Assembly (NCBI GenBank): GCA_034506315.1
Contig: JAPDPT010000017.1
Coordinates: 1 to 52,400 of the forward strand
Reading direction: 5' to 3'
Source: a candidate division KSB1 bacterium
GTDB taxonomy: Bacteria; Zhuqueibacterota; Zhuqueibacteria; Oleimicrobiales; Geothermoviventaceae
DNA length: 52,400 nt
Made by a program: the position numbers and the translations under genes. The notes beneath the pieces were generated by a model that had not been told where the DNA came from, ran no database searches, and saw only the letters and a list, made by a program, of their open reading frames with translations. Shown here one piece after another: positions 1-7,781 of the stretch. How positions within the stretch are numbered: the stretch's first letter is position 1; each line of letters opens with the position of its first letter.

Positions 1-132
1 GGCGAAACCGTACTGGAGGGCCTCCTCACACAGGCGGCGGATCTCATCAGGCGTCGCCCCCGGTCGGAGATTGGCGTGATCGATATAGGGAGCCAGGTCC
101 GCCGGCGTCCGAATCTTGCCGAGATCAACCAA
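1..132 (-). CDS. deoC: Deoxyribose-phosphate aldolase, 5' end only (cut by window edge)
   Basis: Only the first 44 codons are inside the window. The visible protein contains [16 protein letters not shown] followed by [13 protein letters not shown]. This matches the start of bacterial DERA, where a similar I-D-H-x-x-L-(K/R)-P stretch forms the first strand and helix of the TIM barrel. DERA cleaves 2-deoxyribose-5-phosphate to glyceraldehyde-3-phosphate and acetaldehyde in deoxynucleoside salvage. The start is TTG (130-132 on the plus strand, read in reverse). No ATG is available before an in-frame stop at 160-162, and a strong GGAGGAGGGG ribosome site sits just upstream of the TTG. It lies 27 bp downstream of the mutase gene on the same strand and is probably co-transcribed. 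The catalytic lysine is outside the window. Confidence 0.85.
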   Translation of the reverse strand, partial: MVDLGKIRTPADLAPYIDHANLRPGATPDEIRRLCEEALQYGFA

Positions 133-159
133 TTTCCCCTCCTCCGGTCTGGCGTTGTG

Positions 160-1512
160 TCACAAGCCGCCAAGTTCCTTCAGGAGAGCCATGTGTTCTT
201 CGGCCAGCTGCTGGGCACGCTCCCTCTCCGGCGCTTCGGCGATGATCCGAATGATCGGCTCCGTATTGGAGGCGCGTACCTGAACCCAGGAGTCCCCGAA
301 GAGAACGCTTACGCCGTCTGTCAAGTCGAGCTTCTGTCCAGACATGGCCTGGCGATACTTGTCGAGCAGGGCCGCAGGACTGCCGCCCGGCAGTTCAAGA
401 CGTCGCTTGACCATGGTGAATTGCGGAAGCGAACGGTACCAGTCCAGAAGGCTCACATTCTTCTCGGCCAAGCCCTGGAGGATCAGGGCAATCCCGACGG
501 GGGCATCCCGGCCAAAATGGGCATCGGGCAGGATTATGCCACCGTTTCCCTCACCCGCGAGCGTGGCCTTCACTTGCCGCGCCTTTTTGGCCACGTGGAT
601 TTCGCCGACCTTGGTGCGGATGACCCGGGACTTATAGCGCGTTGCGACGGCCTCGATGACCCGGCTTGTGGAGGCGTTGACCACCACCGTGCCCGGCCGG
701 AGATTCAGCACAAGATCCGCAACCAGGGCCAAGGTGTATTCTTCGCCAAGGGGGGTTCCGTCCGGCGCGACAAGAGCGAGGCGGTCCACGTCCGGATCGA
801 CCGCAAGACCGAGGTCCGCTTCGCTCCGCACCACGGCGTCGCAAAGCTCGCCGAGGTTCTCCGGCAAAGGTTCCGGCGGCCGCGGGAAGCGTCCTGTCGG
901 CTCCTCGTAGAGAATCTCGTACTCGCAGCCCAGGCGGTCCAGAAGCTTCGGGAGGATCACTCCGCCCGCTCCGTGGACGCAATCGGCTACCACCCGGAAC
1001 CTCCGCTTGCGGATCGCCGCAGCGTTCACGAAGCGCAGGCTTAGAATACGGCGGATGTGATCGTCTACCGCCCCAGCGTAATGCTGAACTGCGCCGACCT
1101 TGTCCCAGGGCACAAAACGGAAGTCCCCCCTTTCCATTCTCTGGACTACCTGACGCCCCTGTTCCTCATCCAAGAAAAGACCGTCGGGGGCGAGGAGCTT
1201 GAGGGCGTTCCACTCGATGGGATTGTGACTGGCGGTGATCACAATGCCCCCCTGGCCCTGGCGTTCGGTGGCAAGCTGGACCGTAGGCGTGGGGCAGATC
1301 CCGACATCTACGACGTCGCACCCCACGGCGGTGAGGCCGGCGACCACGGCCGCCCGCACCATCTCCCCGGTGACCCGCGAGTCGCGGCCCACGATCACCT
1401 TTCCCCCGCCGATCCACGAGCCGTAAGCCTGCGCAGCCCGGACAGCTACCTCGGGCGTAAGGCCGTCTCCCACCACCCCGCGAATCCCCGATACGGATAT
1501 CAGTAGCGGCAT
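160..1512 (-). CDS. glmM: Phosphoglucosamine mutase / phosphomannomutase-type alpha-D-phosphohexomutase
   Basis: A 450-residue alpha-D-phosphohexomutase that moves phosphate between C6 and C1 of a hexose, most likely glucosamine-phosphate for peptidoglycan and LPS precursors. Family landmarks are visible in order: SGIRG near residue 8, the phosphoserine loop TASHNP (Ser95), the metal loop DPDVDR (239-244), the sugar-binding GEGNGG, and the C-terminal phosphate-binding RASNTEP. Length agrees with GlmM. The GLFLDEEQG segment after the serine loop resembles the GlmM/PMM variants of FCB bacteria and archaea, so phosphomannomutase activity cannot be excluded. The ATG at 1512 is preceded by GGGAGAAGGT. 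A sigma-70-like promoter lies about 50 bp upstream, and deoC follows 27 bp downstream. Confidence 0.88.
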   Translation of the reverse strand: MPLLISVSGIRGVVGDGLTPEVAVRAAQAYGSWIGGGKVIVGRDSRVTGEMVRAAVVAGLTAVGCDVVDVGICPTPTVQLATERQGQGGIVITASHNPIEWNALKLLAPDGLFLDEEQGRQVVQRMERGDFRFVPWDKVGAVQHYAGAVDDHIRRILSLRFVNAAAIRKRRFRVVADCVHGAGGVILPKLLDRLGCEYEILYEEPTGRFPRPPEPLPENLGELCDAVVRSEADLGLAVDPDVDRLALVAPDGTPLGEEYTLALVADLVLNLRPGTVVVNASTSRVIEAVATRYKSRVIRTKVGEIHVAKKARQVKATLAGEGNGGIILPDAHFGRDAPVGIALILQGLAEKNVSLLDWYRSLPQFTMVKRRLELPGGSPAALLDKYRQAMSGQKLDLTDGVSVLFGDSWVQVRASNTEPIIRIIAEAPERERAQQLAEEHMALLKELGGL

Positions 1513-1560
1513 ACCTTCTCCCTACCACTTTGTCCAAATCCCGACGCCCAGTCGCCAGCC

Positions 1561-1589
1561 AAGATAGCAAAACAGGTAGGCACAAACAA
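1561..1589 (-). promoter_or_regulatory. Sigma-70-like promoter for glmM-deoC
   Basis: Read on the minus strand: TTGTTT (-35), a 17-bp spacer, TATCTT (-10). The predicted transcript starts near 1554, about 42 nt before the mutase ATG. It rests on pattern and position only. Confidence 0.5.
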
Positions 1590-1625
1590 CCCCATTCCCC
1601 CTCGACCTGTCCCCGGGGCTGTAGT

Positions 1626-1634
1626 TGGTACAAT
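1626..1634 (+). promoter_or_regulatory. Extended -10 element, candidate rtcA promoter
   Basis: TGG followed by TACAAT gives an extended -10 (TGn plus hexamer). I see no convincing -35 at the right distance. Transcription would start near 1641 and give a leader of about 90 nt before the rtcA ATG. Confidence 0.35.
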
Positions 1635-1731
1635 GGCTCAATACGGCTTCCGAAAATGCCAGCGGCACGCTACATTACACCTCCGCATTGCGCCCGACAA
1701 GAAGCTTGATAGCCGCCAGCGAGGAGTCACG

Positions 1732-2790
1732 ATGATCCTGATCGACGGTGCCCAAGGAGAGGGCGGGGGGCAGATTCTGAGAACGGCGCTTGCCCTCTCC
1801 GTGCTAACGGGAAGGCCGTTCCGGATGGTGAACATCCGTGCCAAGCGGCCTAACCCGGGCCTGCAGGCGCAGCATCTCAAATGCGTCGAGGCTGCAGCCG
1901 CCATTTCGGGAGCCCGGGTGGAGGGAGCAGCCCTCCGGTCCAGCCAAATCGAATTTCACCCTTCGGGAAAACGAGGCGGTGAGTACTCTTTCGACATCGG
2001 TACCGCCGGTTCGGCCCTGCTCGTGATTCACACGATTTACCTGCCCTTGGCAGCCGTACGGTCCCCCTCGACGGTACGCGTGACGGGGGGCACCCACGTG
2101 CCTTGGAGCCCAAATTACCATTACCTGCGCTTCACCTGGCTTCCGTTCCTGCGCCGCATGGGCTTCTGCATCGATCTCCACCTGGCACGTGCGGGCTTCT
2201 TCCCAGTGGGGGGAGGTCGGATCGTCCTCAGCGTCGAGGGCGCCTCTGAACTCCGTTGCCTGGACTTACGCGAACGAGGCGAGCTCATCCGTATTTTCGG
2301 CGTCTCGGCCGTTGCCAGGCTGCCTTTGCACATTGCCGAGCGTCAGCGAAACCAGGCCCTGAAACACCTGGAGGCGATCCGCTGTCCGGAGATCCAGATC
2401 GAGGTGACCGAGCTGGAGGCGGCCTCGCCAGGCTCTACCCTTGTGCTGGCCGCGGAATTTGAAAACACGGTGGCCGCGTACGCAAGTTTAGGGGAGAAGG
2501 GGAAGCCGGCAGAGCGCGTGGCCGACGAAGCCGCGAGCGCCCTGGTGGCGTTCCTTGCCTCGCAAGCCACGGTGGACGAATTTCAGGCAGACCAACTTCT
2601 GCTGCCCCTTGCCCTCGCCGGCGGCACTTCCTATTTCCGCACCCCGAAGGTCACCAATCACCTCCGAACCAACGCCGAGGTGCTAAAGCTCTTCCTGCCC
2701 GTGGAGATTGAGATTCGGGGGGATGTGGGCAGCGCGGGCCAGGTTTGGGTGCACTCCGAGGCGGAAATCGCCCAGTACGTAGGAGGTTGA
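1732..2790 (+). CDS. rtcA: RNA 3'-terminal phosphate cyclase
   Basis: RtcA converts an RNA 3'-phosphate to a 2',3'-cyclic phosphate using ATP, through an adenylated histidine intermediate. The 352-residue protein begins MILIDGAQGEGGGQILR, the signature N-terminus of the cyclase family. It also has GTAGSA near residue 90 and a C-terminal TNHLRTN in which His310 aligns with the nucleophile His309 of the E. coli enzyme. The start is the ATG preceded by GAGGAG; the frame stays open 33 codons further upstream, but that extension has no family character. No RtcB ligase or RtcR regulator is next to it, unlike the E. coli rtc operon. A long intergenic stretch follows. Confidence 0.93.
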   Translation: MILIDGAQGEGGGQILRTALALSVLTGRPFRMVNIRAKRPNPGLQAQHLKCVEAAAAISGARVEGAALRSSQIEFHPSGKRGGEYSFDIGTAGSALLVIHTIYLPLAAVRSPSTVRVTGGTHVPWSPNYHYLRFTWLPFLRRMGFCIDLHLARAGFFPVGGGRIVLSVEGASELRCLDLRERGELIRIFGVSAVARLPLHIAERQRNQALKHLEAIRCPEIQIEVTELEAASPGSTLVLAAEFENTVAAYASLGEKGKPAERVADEAASALVAFLASQATVDEFQADQLLLPLALAGGTSYFRTPKVTNHLRTNAEVLKLFLPVEIEIRGDVGSAGQVWVHSEAEIAQYVGG

Positions 2791-3292
2791 ACAGCTGAAC
2801 AGACCCGGCCCCCTCACCGGACAGCGCCGGTCCGAGCACACCAAGCCCACCTGCCCGAAATCCGAGCAGGCAAGGCTAGCAGGGGCGGGCGTTCCGCCCG
2901 GAGCAGTTGCGGAATGTTCCCAGGCGAATTCCGGGGAGCACTGCCTCTACCGCTTGGCCAATGAAGTTGTCGCGCCCCGGGATGCCAAGAGTACATTGGT
3001 CCCTTGCTCGTTTCAGGGGCACCTGCAGGTCTGGGCCTCAGGCAAGTCCTCTGGGGAAGCGGGCGACGCGCCCAGGAGTTTACCCCGCTCTGGCCGCCGG
3101 GCAAGCCCGAAGTGACCTTTCCTCGCCCCGGGCTCGAAGCTCTCCCTACGACGGTGCCCACGGTGGTCGCAGGTAGGATGGGATATCCCGGGTCTCGCCC
3201 CTAAGCCCTTGCGCAAGTGGCTCTGGAATGCCGAAATTGACATCGCAGGCCTTGCTGAACCAACGCGACGGGATTCAATCGGGGAGGCAGTG
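2791..3292 (+). other. Intergenic region of about 500 bp, no gene supported
   Basis: There is a perfect 6-bp GC hairpin at 2886-2900 (CGGGCG, loop TTC, CGCCCG) with no T-run after it, so it is not a convincing terminator. One plus-strand frame stays open for roughly 110 codons up to about 3110. It has no ATG or GTG start and no recognisable protein character. A perfect TTGACA at 3237-3242 lacks a -10 partner. Confidence 0.5.
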
Positions 3293-5482
3293 ATGAGAAG
3301 GCACACCCTGAAGGGCATTTTTGCCGCAGTCGTGACCCTCCTTCTGGTCAAGGGAGAATCCTTCGCCCAGAAGCGGCTGACGTACGAACAGGTGTTCGAG
3401 AGGAAAGGCCCCCAGCTCCTGCGGCAGCTGCCCCAGATTGTGGGGTGGCTTGATGATCAATGCTACCTGGAGGTCCGCGAGGATACCACCCAGCGGGTGC
3501 GGAAGCTCTATCGTGTGGACGCCCTGTCGGGGACGTCGGAGGTCTACCTGGATCCCCTCGAGTTCCGCGACGTCCTGCCCGAGGGATTTCAGCCCCTGAA
3601 CCCCACCGACAGAACACCGGATTTCCGTGTGCTGATTTTCTCGAAGGACGCAGACCTCTACCTGCTCGATACCCGGGCGCACCATTTCCGTCGCCTCACG
3701 GCAAATCCTGGCGAAGAGAAAAATCCAACCCTCTCTCCCGACGGCCAGTGGGTAGCCTTTACCCGCGACTCCAATCTCTTTGCGCTGGAGATCGCTTCCG
3801 GGCTGGAGTATCAGTTGACCTCGGACGGCGGGCCGACGGTGTACAATGGCTGGGCTTCCTGGGTGTATTACGAGGAAATCCTGGGCCGTGCCTCGCGCTA
3901 CCGCGCCTTTTGGTGGTCGCCGGACAGCAAGCGTTTGGCCTTCTTGCGCTTCGACGACAGTCCCGTCCCAACCTTCCCGGTCTTTCACGCGGGGCCGATC
4001 CACGGTGAGCTGGAAACCGAGCGCTATCCCAAGGCGGGTGATCCGAATCCCCGGGTGCGGCTGGGCATCGTGAACGTTCGGGGTGGAGAAATCGTTTGGG
4101 CGGACTTCGACCCCGAGGCGGATGAGTACATCGCCTGGCCCTTCTGGCTTCCTAAGGGCGAAGCCCTCGTGGTCCAGTGGATGAATCGCGAACAGACGGA
4201 CCTTCGGGTGTACCGGGTCGACCTCCAGAATGGGAAGAAGACCCTGATGTACCAAGAGCATCAGGACTCGTGGGTAGAGTTTCTGGAAGACTTGCATTTC
4301 CTCGGGAAGGAGGAGGCCTTCATCGTCCGCAGCGATGTGGACGGGTGGCGGCATCTCTACGTGTACGGCCTGGATGGGAAACTGCGCCGCCGCCTCACCA
4401 AGGGTGAATGGAGCGTCACCGGCATCGAACTTGTGGACGAGCAGCGCGGATACGTCTACTTCACGGGTAACCAGGGGGAGTCCACGGAGACTCACCTTTT
4501 CCGGGTGAGTCTGTCCGGAGGCTCTGTGGAACGGCTTACCACAGAGGCTGGAACGCACCGCCCACGTCTGTCTCCCGGCGGCAGCTACTTCCTCGATACT
4601 TTCAGCAGCATCGACTGTCCTCCACGGATTGATCTCTATCGTACGACAGGGGAGCTCGTCCGACGTATTGGCGACAGCCGCACACCCGAAATGAGCCAGT
4701 ACGCGCTGGGTCGCGTCGAGCTTTTCCGCATTCCGATCAGCGGAGGTTATCAGCTCCCCGCACGTTGGATCCTACCCCCGGACTTCGACCCGAAGAAAAA
4801 ATACCCGCTGATCCTCTCCATCTACGGGGGACCGGGATCGGGGACGGTTCAGAATTCGTTCCCCATGGGACTACGGGACTTTTACTTCGCCCAGCAAGGA
4901 GCCATTGTGCTCAGTGTTGACCATCGCGGATCTGGGCATTTCGGCAAGAAGGGAATGGCCCAGATGCACCGCCAGCTGGGCAAATGGGAGATGAACGACT
5001 GGATGGAAGCAATTCGATGGATCCTGCGGCGCGGCTTCGTGGACTCAACCCGTGTTGGGATCATCGGTGGGAGCTACGGTGGCTACGCAACTCTCCTTGC
5101 TCTGACGGTGGGCGCGCGCTACTTCACGCACGGGATTTCCCTCTACCCGGTTACTGACTGGCATCTCTACGACACCGTGTACACGGAACGCTACATGGAC
5201 CGGCCGGAGGAGAATCCGGAGGGCTATCGCCTCGCCTCCGTCCTGACGCATGCCGATAGCCTGCGGGGCAAGCTCCTTCTGGTCCACGGAACGACAGACG
5301 ACAACGTGCACCTCCAGAACACGCTGCAGTTAGTGGACAAACTCCAGCTGCTGAACAAGCCTTTCGAGCTCATGCTTTATCCGGAGGAGAGGCACGGGAT
5401 CGGCGCGCGCTCGCGCCACTTGCAGAGACTGATCTACGAGTTCTGGGTCCGTCATGGCTTCCTGCGTCCCGAGGGAGAGTAG
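3293..5482 (+). CDS. Exported dipeptidyl-peptidase IV-like S9 peptidase
   Basis: A 729-residue S9B-type serine peptidase expected to release dipeptides from peptide N-termini outside the cytoplasm. Residues 1-26 form a signal peptide ending SFAQ. A seven- or eight-bladed propeller follows, carrying the tandem glutamates of a YEE motif (Glu194-Glu195), which in DPP-IV grip the substrate amino terminus. The C-terminal alpha/beta-hydrolase domain has GGSYGG (Ser594), GTTDDN (Asp669) and ERHG (His701), a complete triad. The ATG at 3293 follows GGGGAGGCAGTG. An in-frame ATG 84 bp upstream would bury the signal peptide and was rejected. The gene appears to stand alone and is convergent with the fucosidase gene. 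Proline at P1 is the usual family preference, but specificity is inferred. Confidence 0.93.
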   Translation: MRRHTLKGIFAAVVTLLLVKGESFAQKRLTYEQVFERKGPQLLRQLPQIVGWLDDQCYLEVREDTTQRVRKLYRVDALSGTSEVYLDPLEFRDVLPEGFQPLNPTDRTPDFRVLIFSKDADLYLLDTRAHHFRRLTANPGEEKNPTLSPDGQWVAFTRDSNLFALEIASGLEYQLTSDGGPTVYNGWASWVYYEEILGRASRYRAFWWSPDSKRLAFLRFDDSPVPTFPVFHAGPIHGELETERYPKAGDPNPRVRLGIVNVRGGEIVWADFDPEADEYIAWPFWLPKGEALVVQWMNREQTDLRVYRVDLQNGKKTLMYQEHQDSWVEFLEDLHFLGKEEAFIVRSDVDGWRHLYVYGLDGKLRRRLTKGEWSVTGIELVDEQRGYVYFTGNQGESTETHLFRVSLSGGSVERLTTEAGTHRPRLSPGGSYFLDTFSSIDCPPRIDLYRTTGELVRRIGDSRTPEMSQYALGRVELFRIPISGGYQLPARWILPPDFDPKKKYPLILSIYGGPGSGTVQNSFPMGLRDFYFAQQGAIVLSVDHRGSGHFGKKGMAQMHRQLGKWEMNDWMEAIRWILRRGFVDSTRVGIIGGSYGGYATLLALTVGARYFTHGISLYPVTDWHLYDTVYTERYMDRPEENPEGYRLASVLTHADSLRGKLLLVHGTTDDNVHLQNTLQLVDKLQLLNKPFELMLYPEERHGIGARSRHLQRLIYEFWVRHGFLRPEGE

Positions 5483-5610
5483 TGCTGTAGAAGGACGGCT
5501 GAGCGCAAGGCAGTCGGATTGTCCAGCCCTCTTCGGAAAATAGGGTGGCGAATGGGGAGGTCAGGCTTATCGCGCGGAAAAGCGATCCGGCGCCTGCACC
5601 CCCAGGAGCC

Positions 5611-5676
5611 GAAGGGCCGCCTCCCCCTCCAGCGGGAACGCAAGCCGGGCGGCAAGGTGCAGGGTGGCGGCCCTTC
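5611..5676. repeat. Perfect 11-bp inverted repeat between convergent genes
   Basis: GAAGGGCCGCC at 5611-5621 is matched exactly by its reverse complement at 5666-5676, leaving a 44-nt loop. It lies in the 215-bp space between the convergent peptidase and fucosidase genes and could form a hairpin in transcripts from either side. No T-run follows, so terminator function is only a guess. Confidence 0.55.
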
Positions 5677-5697
5677 CGCAATCCGCTGGGTGTGCCT

Positions 5698-7449
5698 TCA
5701 CAACCCGGAGACGGGAATCAGCACGATCTTCTCGAGGTTCATTCCGAAATCAGCCCGCAGATCGAGGAGCCGCACCCGTAGGGTGTGCCGACCCGGCTCG
5801 ACATCCACGGTCCCGACGGTGAAAAGCGCAGGGTAGAAGACAGAGGGCGAGCGTTTCACCTCGGCGGGGATCTGCACGTTGTCGATCTCGACCACGTAGC
5901 GAGTCCCTTCTTGCCCGCGCGTGGCGGCGTAGGAGACCTTCACCTCATAGGTGGCGGGGCGCTCGGTGACGAATTCCCACTCGGGGACATCGTAGACGCT
6001 CTGCCAATTGGTCAGCATGGTGAACTTGTAGAAGTGGTCGAGATAAGCCCGCTGTCCACCCCGGGCGCGGATTTCCCCCAGATACACCGGAAGTTCGATG
6101 ACCCCTCTTCTGTCAGGACGAATCTCGTAAGGCTCCACCTCTGGCGGTCCGACGAGCTCGACGGCTACCACCGTCGCATCAGGATCCGGGGCCCTGTCGG
6201 GCAGAGCGATCAAAACATCTCCGCCGTCGCGGGTGAAAGGAAGGCTTCGAGCCCGGTCTACGAGCAGGTAAGCGCGCCTGACCTCGGTCTTCAAACCCGG
6301 AACTCTTAGCTTGCCGTCCTGGGGCCAACCCATGACGTGAAAGTAGAGCGTGTTTCCCTTAACCGTGCAGCGTCCGAAAAATGGCAGTCGCGGAAAAAGG
6401 CTCGCCGTCGTGCCGTAAATGGCCTCCCCGTTGGCCTTCAGCCAGCGGCCGATGTAACGGAGCCGAGCCTGGAATTCAGGCTGAATGGTCCCCTCCGGTG
6501 TCGGACCCACATTCAGGAGGAGATTGCCCCCTTTGCTGACAATCTCGATGAGCTGTCTGAGGAGCTGCGTCGCGCTGTGGAACTCGGTCTCATAGTGATT
6601 ATAGCCCCAGCTGTTCCAATTGATCGTGTAGCAAGCCTCCCAGAGCAAAGGCCGTCCGTCGGGCCCCAGCACACCCGTGGCAGGCACGAAGTTCTCGGGC
6701 GTTCCGAAATCACCGTGCCCAGGAGTGCGTTTGAAGAGGCGGTCGTTGATCAGGAGGGTGGGCTTCATCTTCAGGAGCATTTCTTCAATCTCAAAGGAGT
6801 GCATCTCCTCAACGGTGTGCTCCCACTCGCCATCGAACCACAGGATCGCGGGGTCGTACTTCTCTACGAGCTCACGCAGCTGATTTTTCATGTATTCAAT
6901 GTACCGCTCGAAGTTGGCTCCTTCCGCAGGTCGATCCTTTTCCCATGCTCTGCGAGGTAGATAATCGGGATGGTGCCAGTCCATGATCGAGTAGTAAAAG
7001 CCGATAGGCATCCCCCTTCGCTTACACGCTTTGACCAGCATGCCCAGGGCATCCTTGCCGTACTTGCTGTGCATGATGTCATAGTCCGTATACTTGCTGT
7101 CGAAGATGCAGAAGCCGTCGTGATGCTTAGAGGTGATGACGATATACTTCATCCCCGCCTCTTCGGCCAGTCGTACCCACTCGTCGGGGTCGAAGTCCAC
7201 AGGGTTGAAGTTGTCCACGTAGTATTGATACTCGGCCAGGGGAATGTGGCACATCTCGCGCACCCACTCGTGCCGACCCAGCATGGCGTACACACCCCAG
7301 TGGATGAACATGCCGTACTTGGCGTCCCGGAACCACTGGGTACGGTCCTGCGTTTGCCGTGCCTGCTCTGGTACTGAGCCGGTCGCGACGGTAGCGAGGC
7401 CCCAAAGAAGTAAGAGAGAACCGACCGCTCCTTGGCCTCCTCTGAGCAT
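5698..7449 (-). CDS. Exported alpha-L-fucosidase, family GH29
   Basis: A 583-residue retaining fucosidase that removes terminal alpha-L-fucose from glycans. A hydrophobic signal peptide covers about residues 1-25. The catalytic barrel starts at WFRDAKYGMFIHWG and contains the family motif TSKHHDGF. ILWFDGEWEH holds the expected nucleophile Asp206. After the barrel, from roughly residue 360, a beta-rich region includes a C-terminal stretch of about 100 residues that looks like an added carbohydrate-binding-type module. The ATG at 7449 has GGGAGGGAGCT upstream. The frame continues 58 codons further, but that part is not GH29-like. It shares its strand with the propeller protein gene upstream, 332 bp away, so it probably has its own transcript. 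Confidence 0.93.
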   Translation of the reverse strand: MLRGGQGAVGSLLLLWGLATVATGSVPEQARQTQDRTQWFRDAKYGMFIHWGVYAMLGRHEWVREMCHIPLAEYQYYVDNFNPVDFDPDEWVRLAEEAGMKYIVITSKHHDGFCIFDSKYTDYDIMHSKYGKDALGMLVKACKRRGMPIGFYYSIMDWHHPDYLPRRAWEKDRPAEGANFERYIEYMKNQLRELVEKYDPAILWFDGEWEHTVEEMHSFEIEEMLLKMKPTLLINDRLFKRTPGHGDFGTPENFVPATGVLGPDGRPLLWEACYTINWNSWGYNHYETEFHSATQLLRQLIEIVSKGGNLLLNVGPTPEGTIQPEFQARLRYIGRWLKANGEAIYGTTASLFPRLPFFGRCTVKGNTLYFHVMGWPQDGKLRVPGLKTEVRRAYLLVDRARSLPFTRDGGDVLIALPDRAPDPDATVVAVELVGPPEVEPYEIRPDRRGVIELPVYLGEIRARGGQRAYLDHFYKFTMLTNWQSVYDVPEWEFVTERPATYEVKVSYAATRGQEGTRYVVEIDNVQIPAEVKRSPSVFYPALFTVGTVDVEPGRHTLRVRLLDLRADFGMNLEKIVLIPVSGL

Positions 7450-7781
7450 AGCTCCCTCCCCGTGTTTCGGCCAAATCCTACCCATCGGATTTCTTGCCCC
7501 GGGCCTATTGCCCGATCCGGCCACACGCGTCAAACTATCCGGCTCCCGCCACAAATGCAAGAGGGCAAGACCTTGCGGATCGTCGCCCGGGATGGCAGGC
7601 TTGCCCCGCATCGAAGCCCGCACGCGCTCATCGGGAGGAGGGGCCGGTCCGGTTTCGGAGGGCCAGCGCGTTTCTCCGCTGCATCTGTCGAGACAGGACA
7701 GGCGGTCCGTCTCCCTCGATGCGAGTCCGGGAACCTTCGGAGATGTGTACAGGAAACGCGCCGTTCCGGGCCGGAGGACCG
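7450..7781 (-). other. Intergenic region upstream of the fucosidase gene
   Basis: 332 bp with no convincing gene on either strand. The long open frames here are GC-driven overlaps. On the minus strand TTGACG lies at about 7527-7532, but the hexamer 17 bp downstream is CAATAG, a poor -10, so a promoter is only weakly suggested. Confidence 0.4.

Noticed and set aside
2925..2985. Minus-strand stretch GGCCAAGCGGTAGAGGCAG resembling a tRNA D-arm
   Set aside because: No matching acceptor stem, anticodon stem or T-arm with GTTCGAnTC could be placed around it.
3237..3265. Perfect TTGACA upstream of the S9 peptidase gene
   Set aside because: The hexamer 17 bp downstream is CCAACG, which is not a usable -10, and other spacings are no better.
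3275..4558. Long minus-strand frame opposite the S9 peptidase gene
   Set aside because: It mirrors codons of a clearly recognised gene, a common artefact at this base composition; similar antisense frames opposite glmM, lepA, purD and the GH31 gene were discarded for the same reason.
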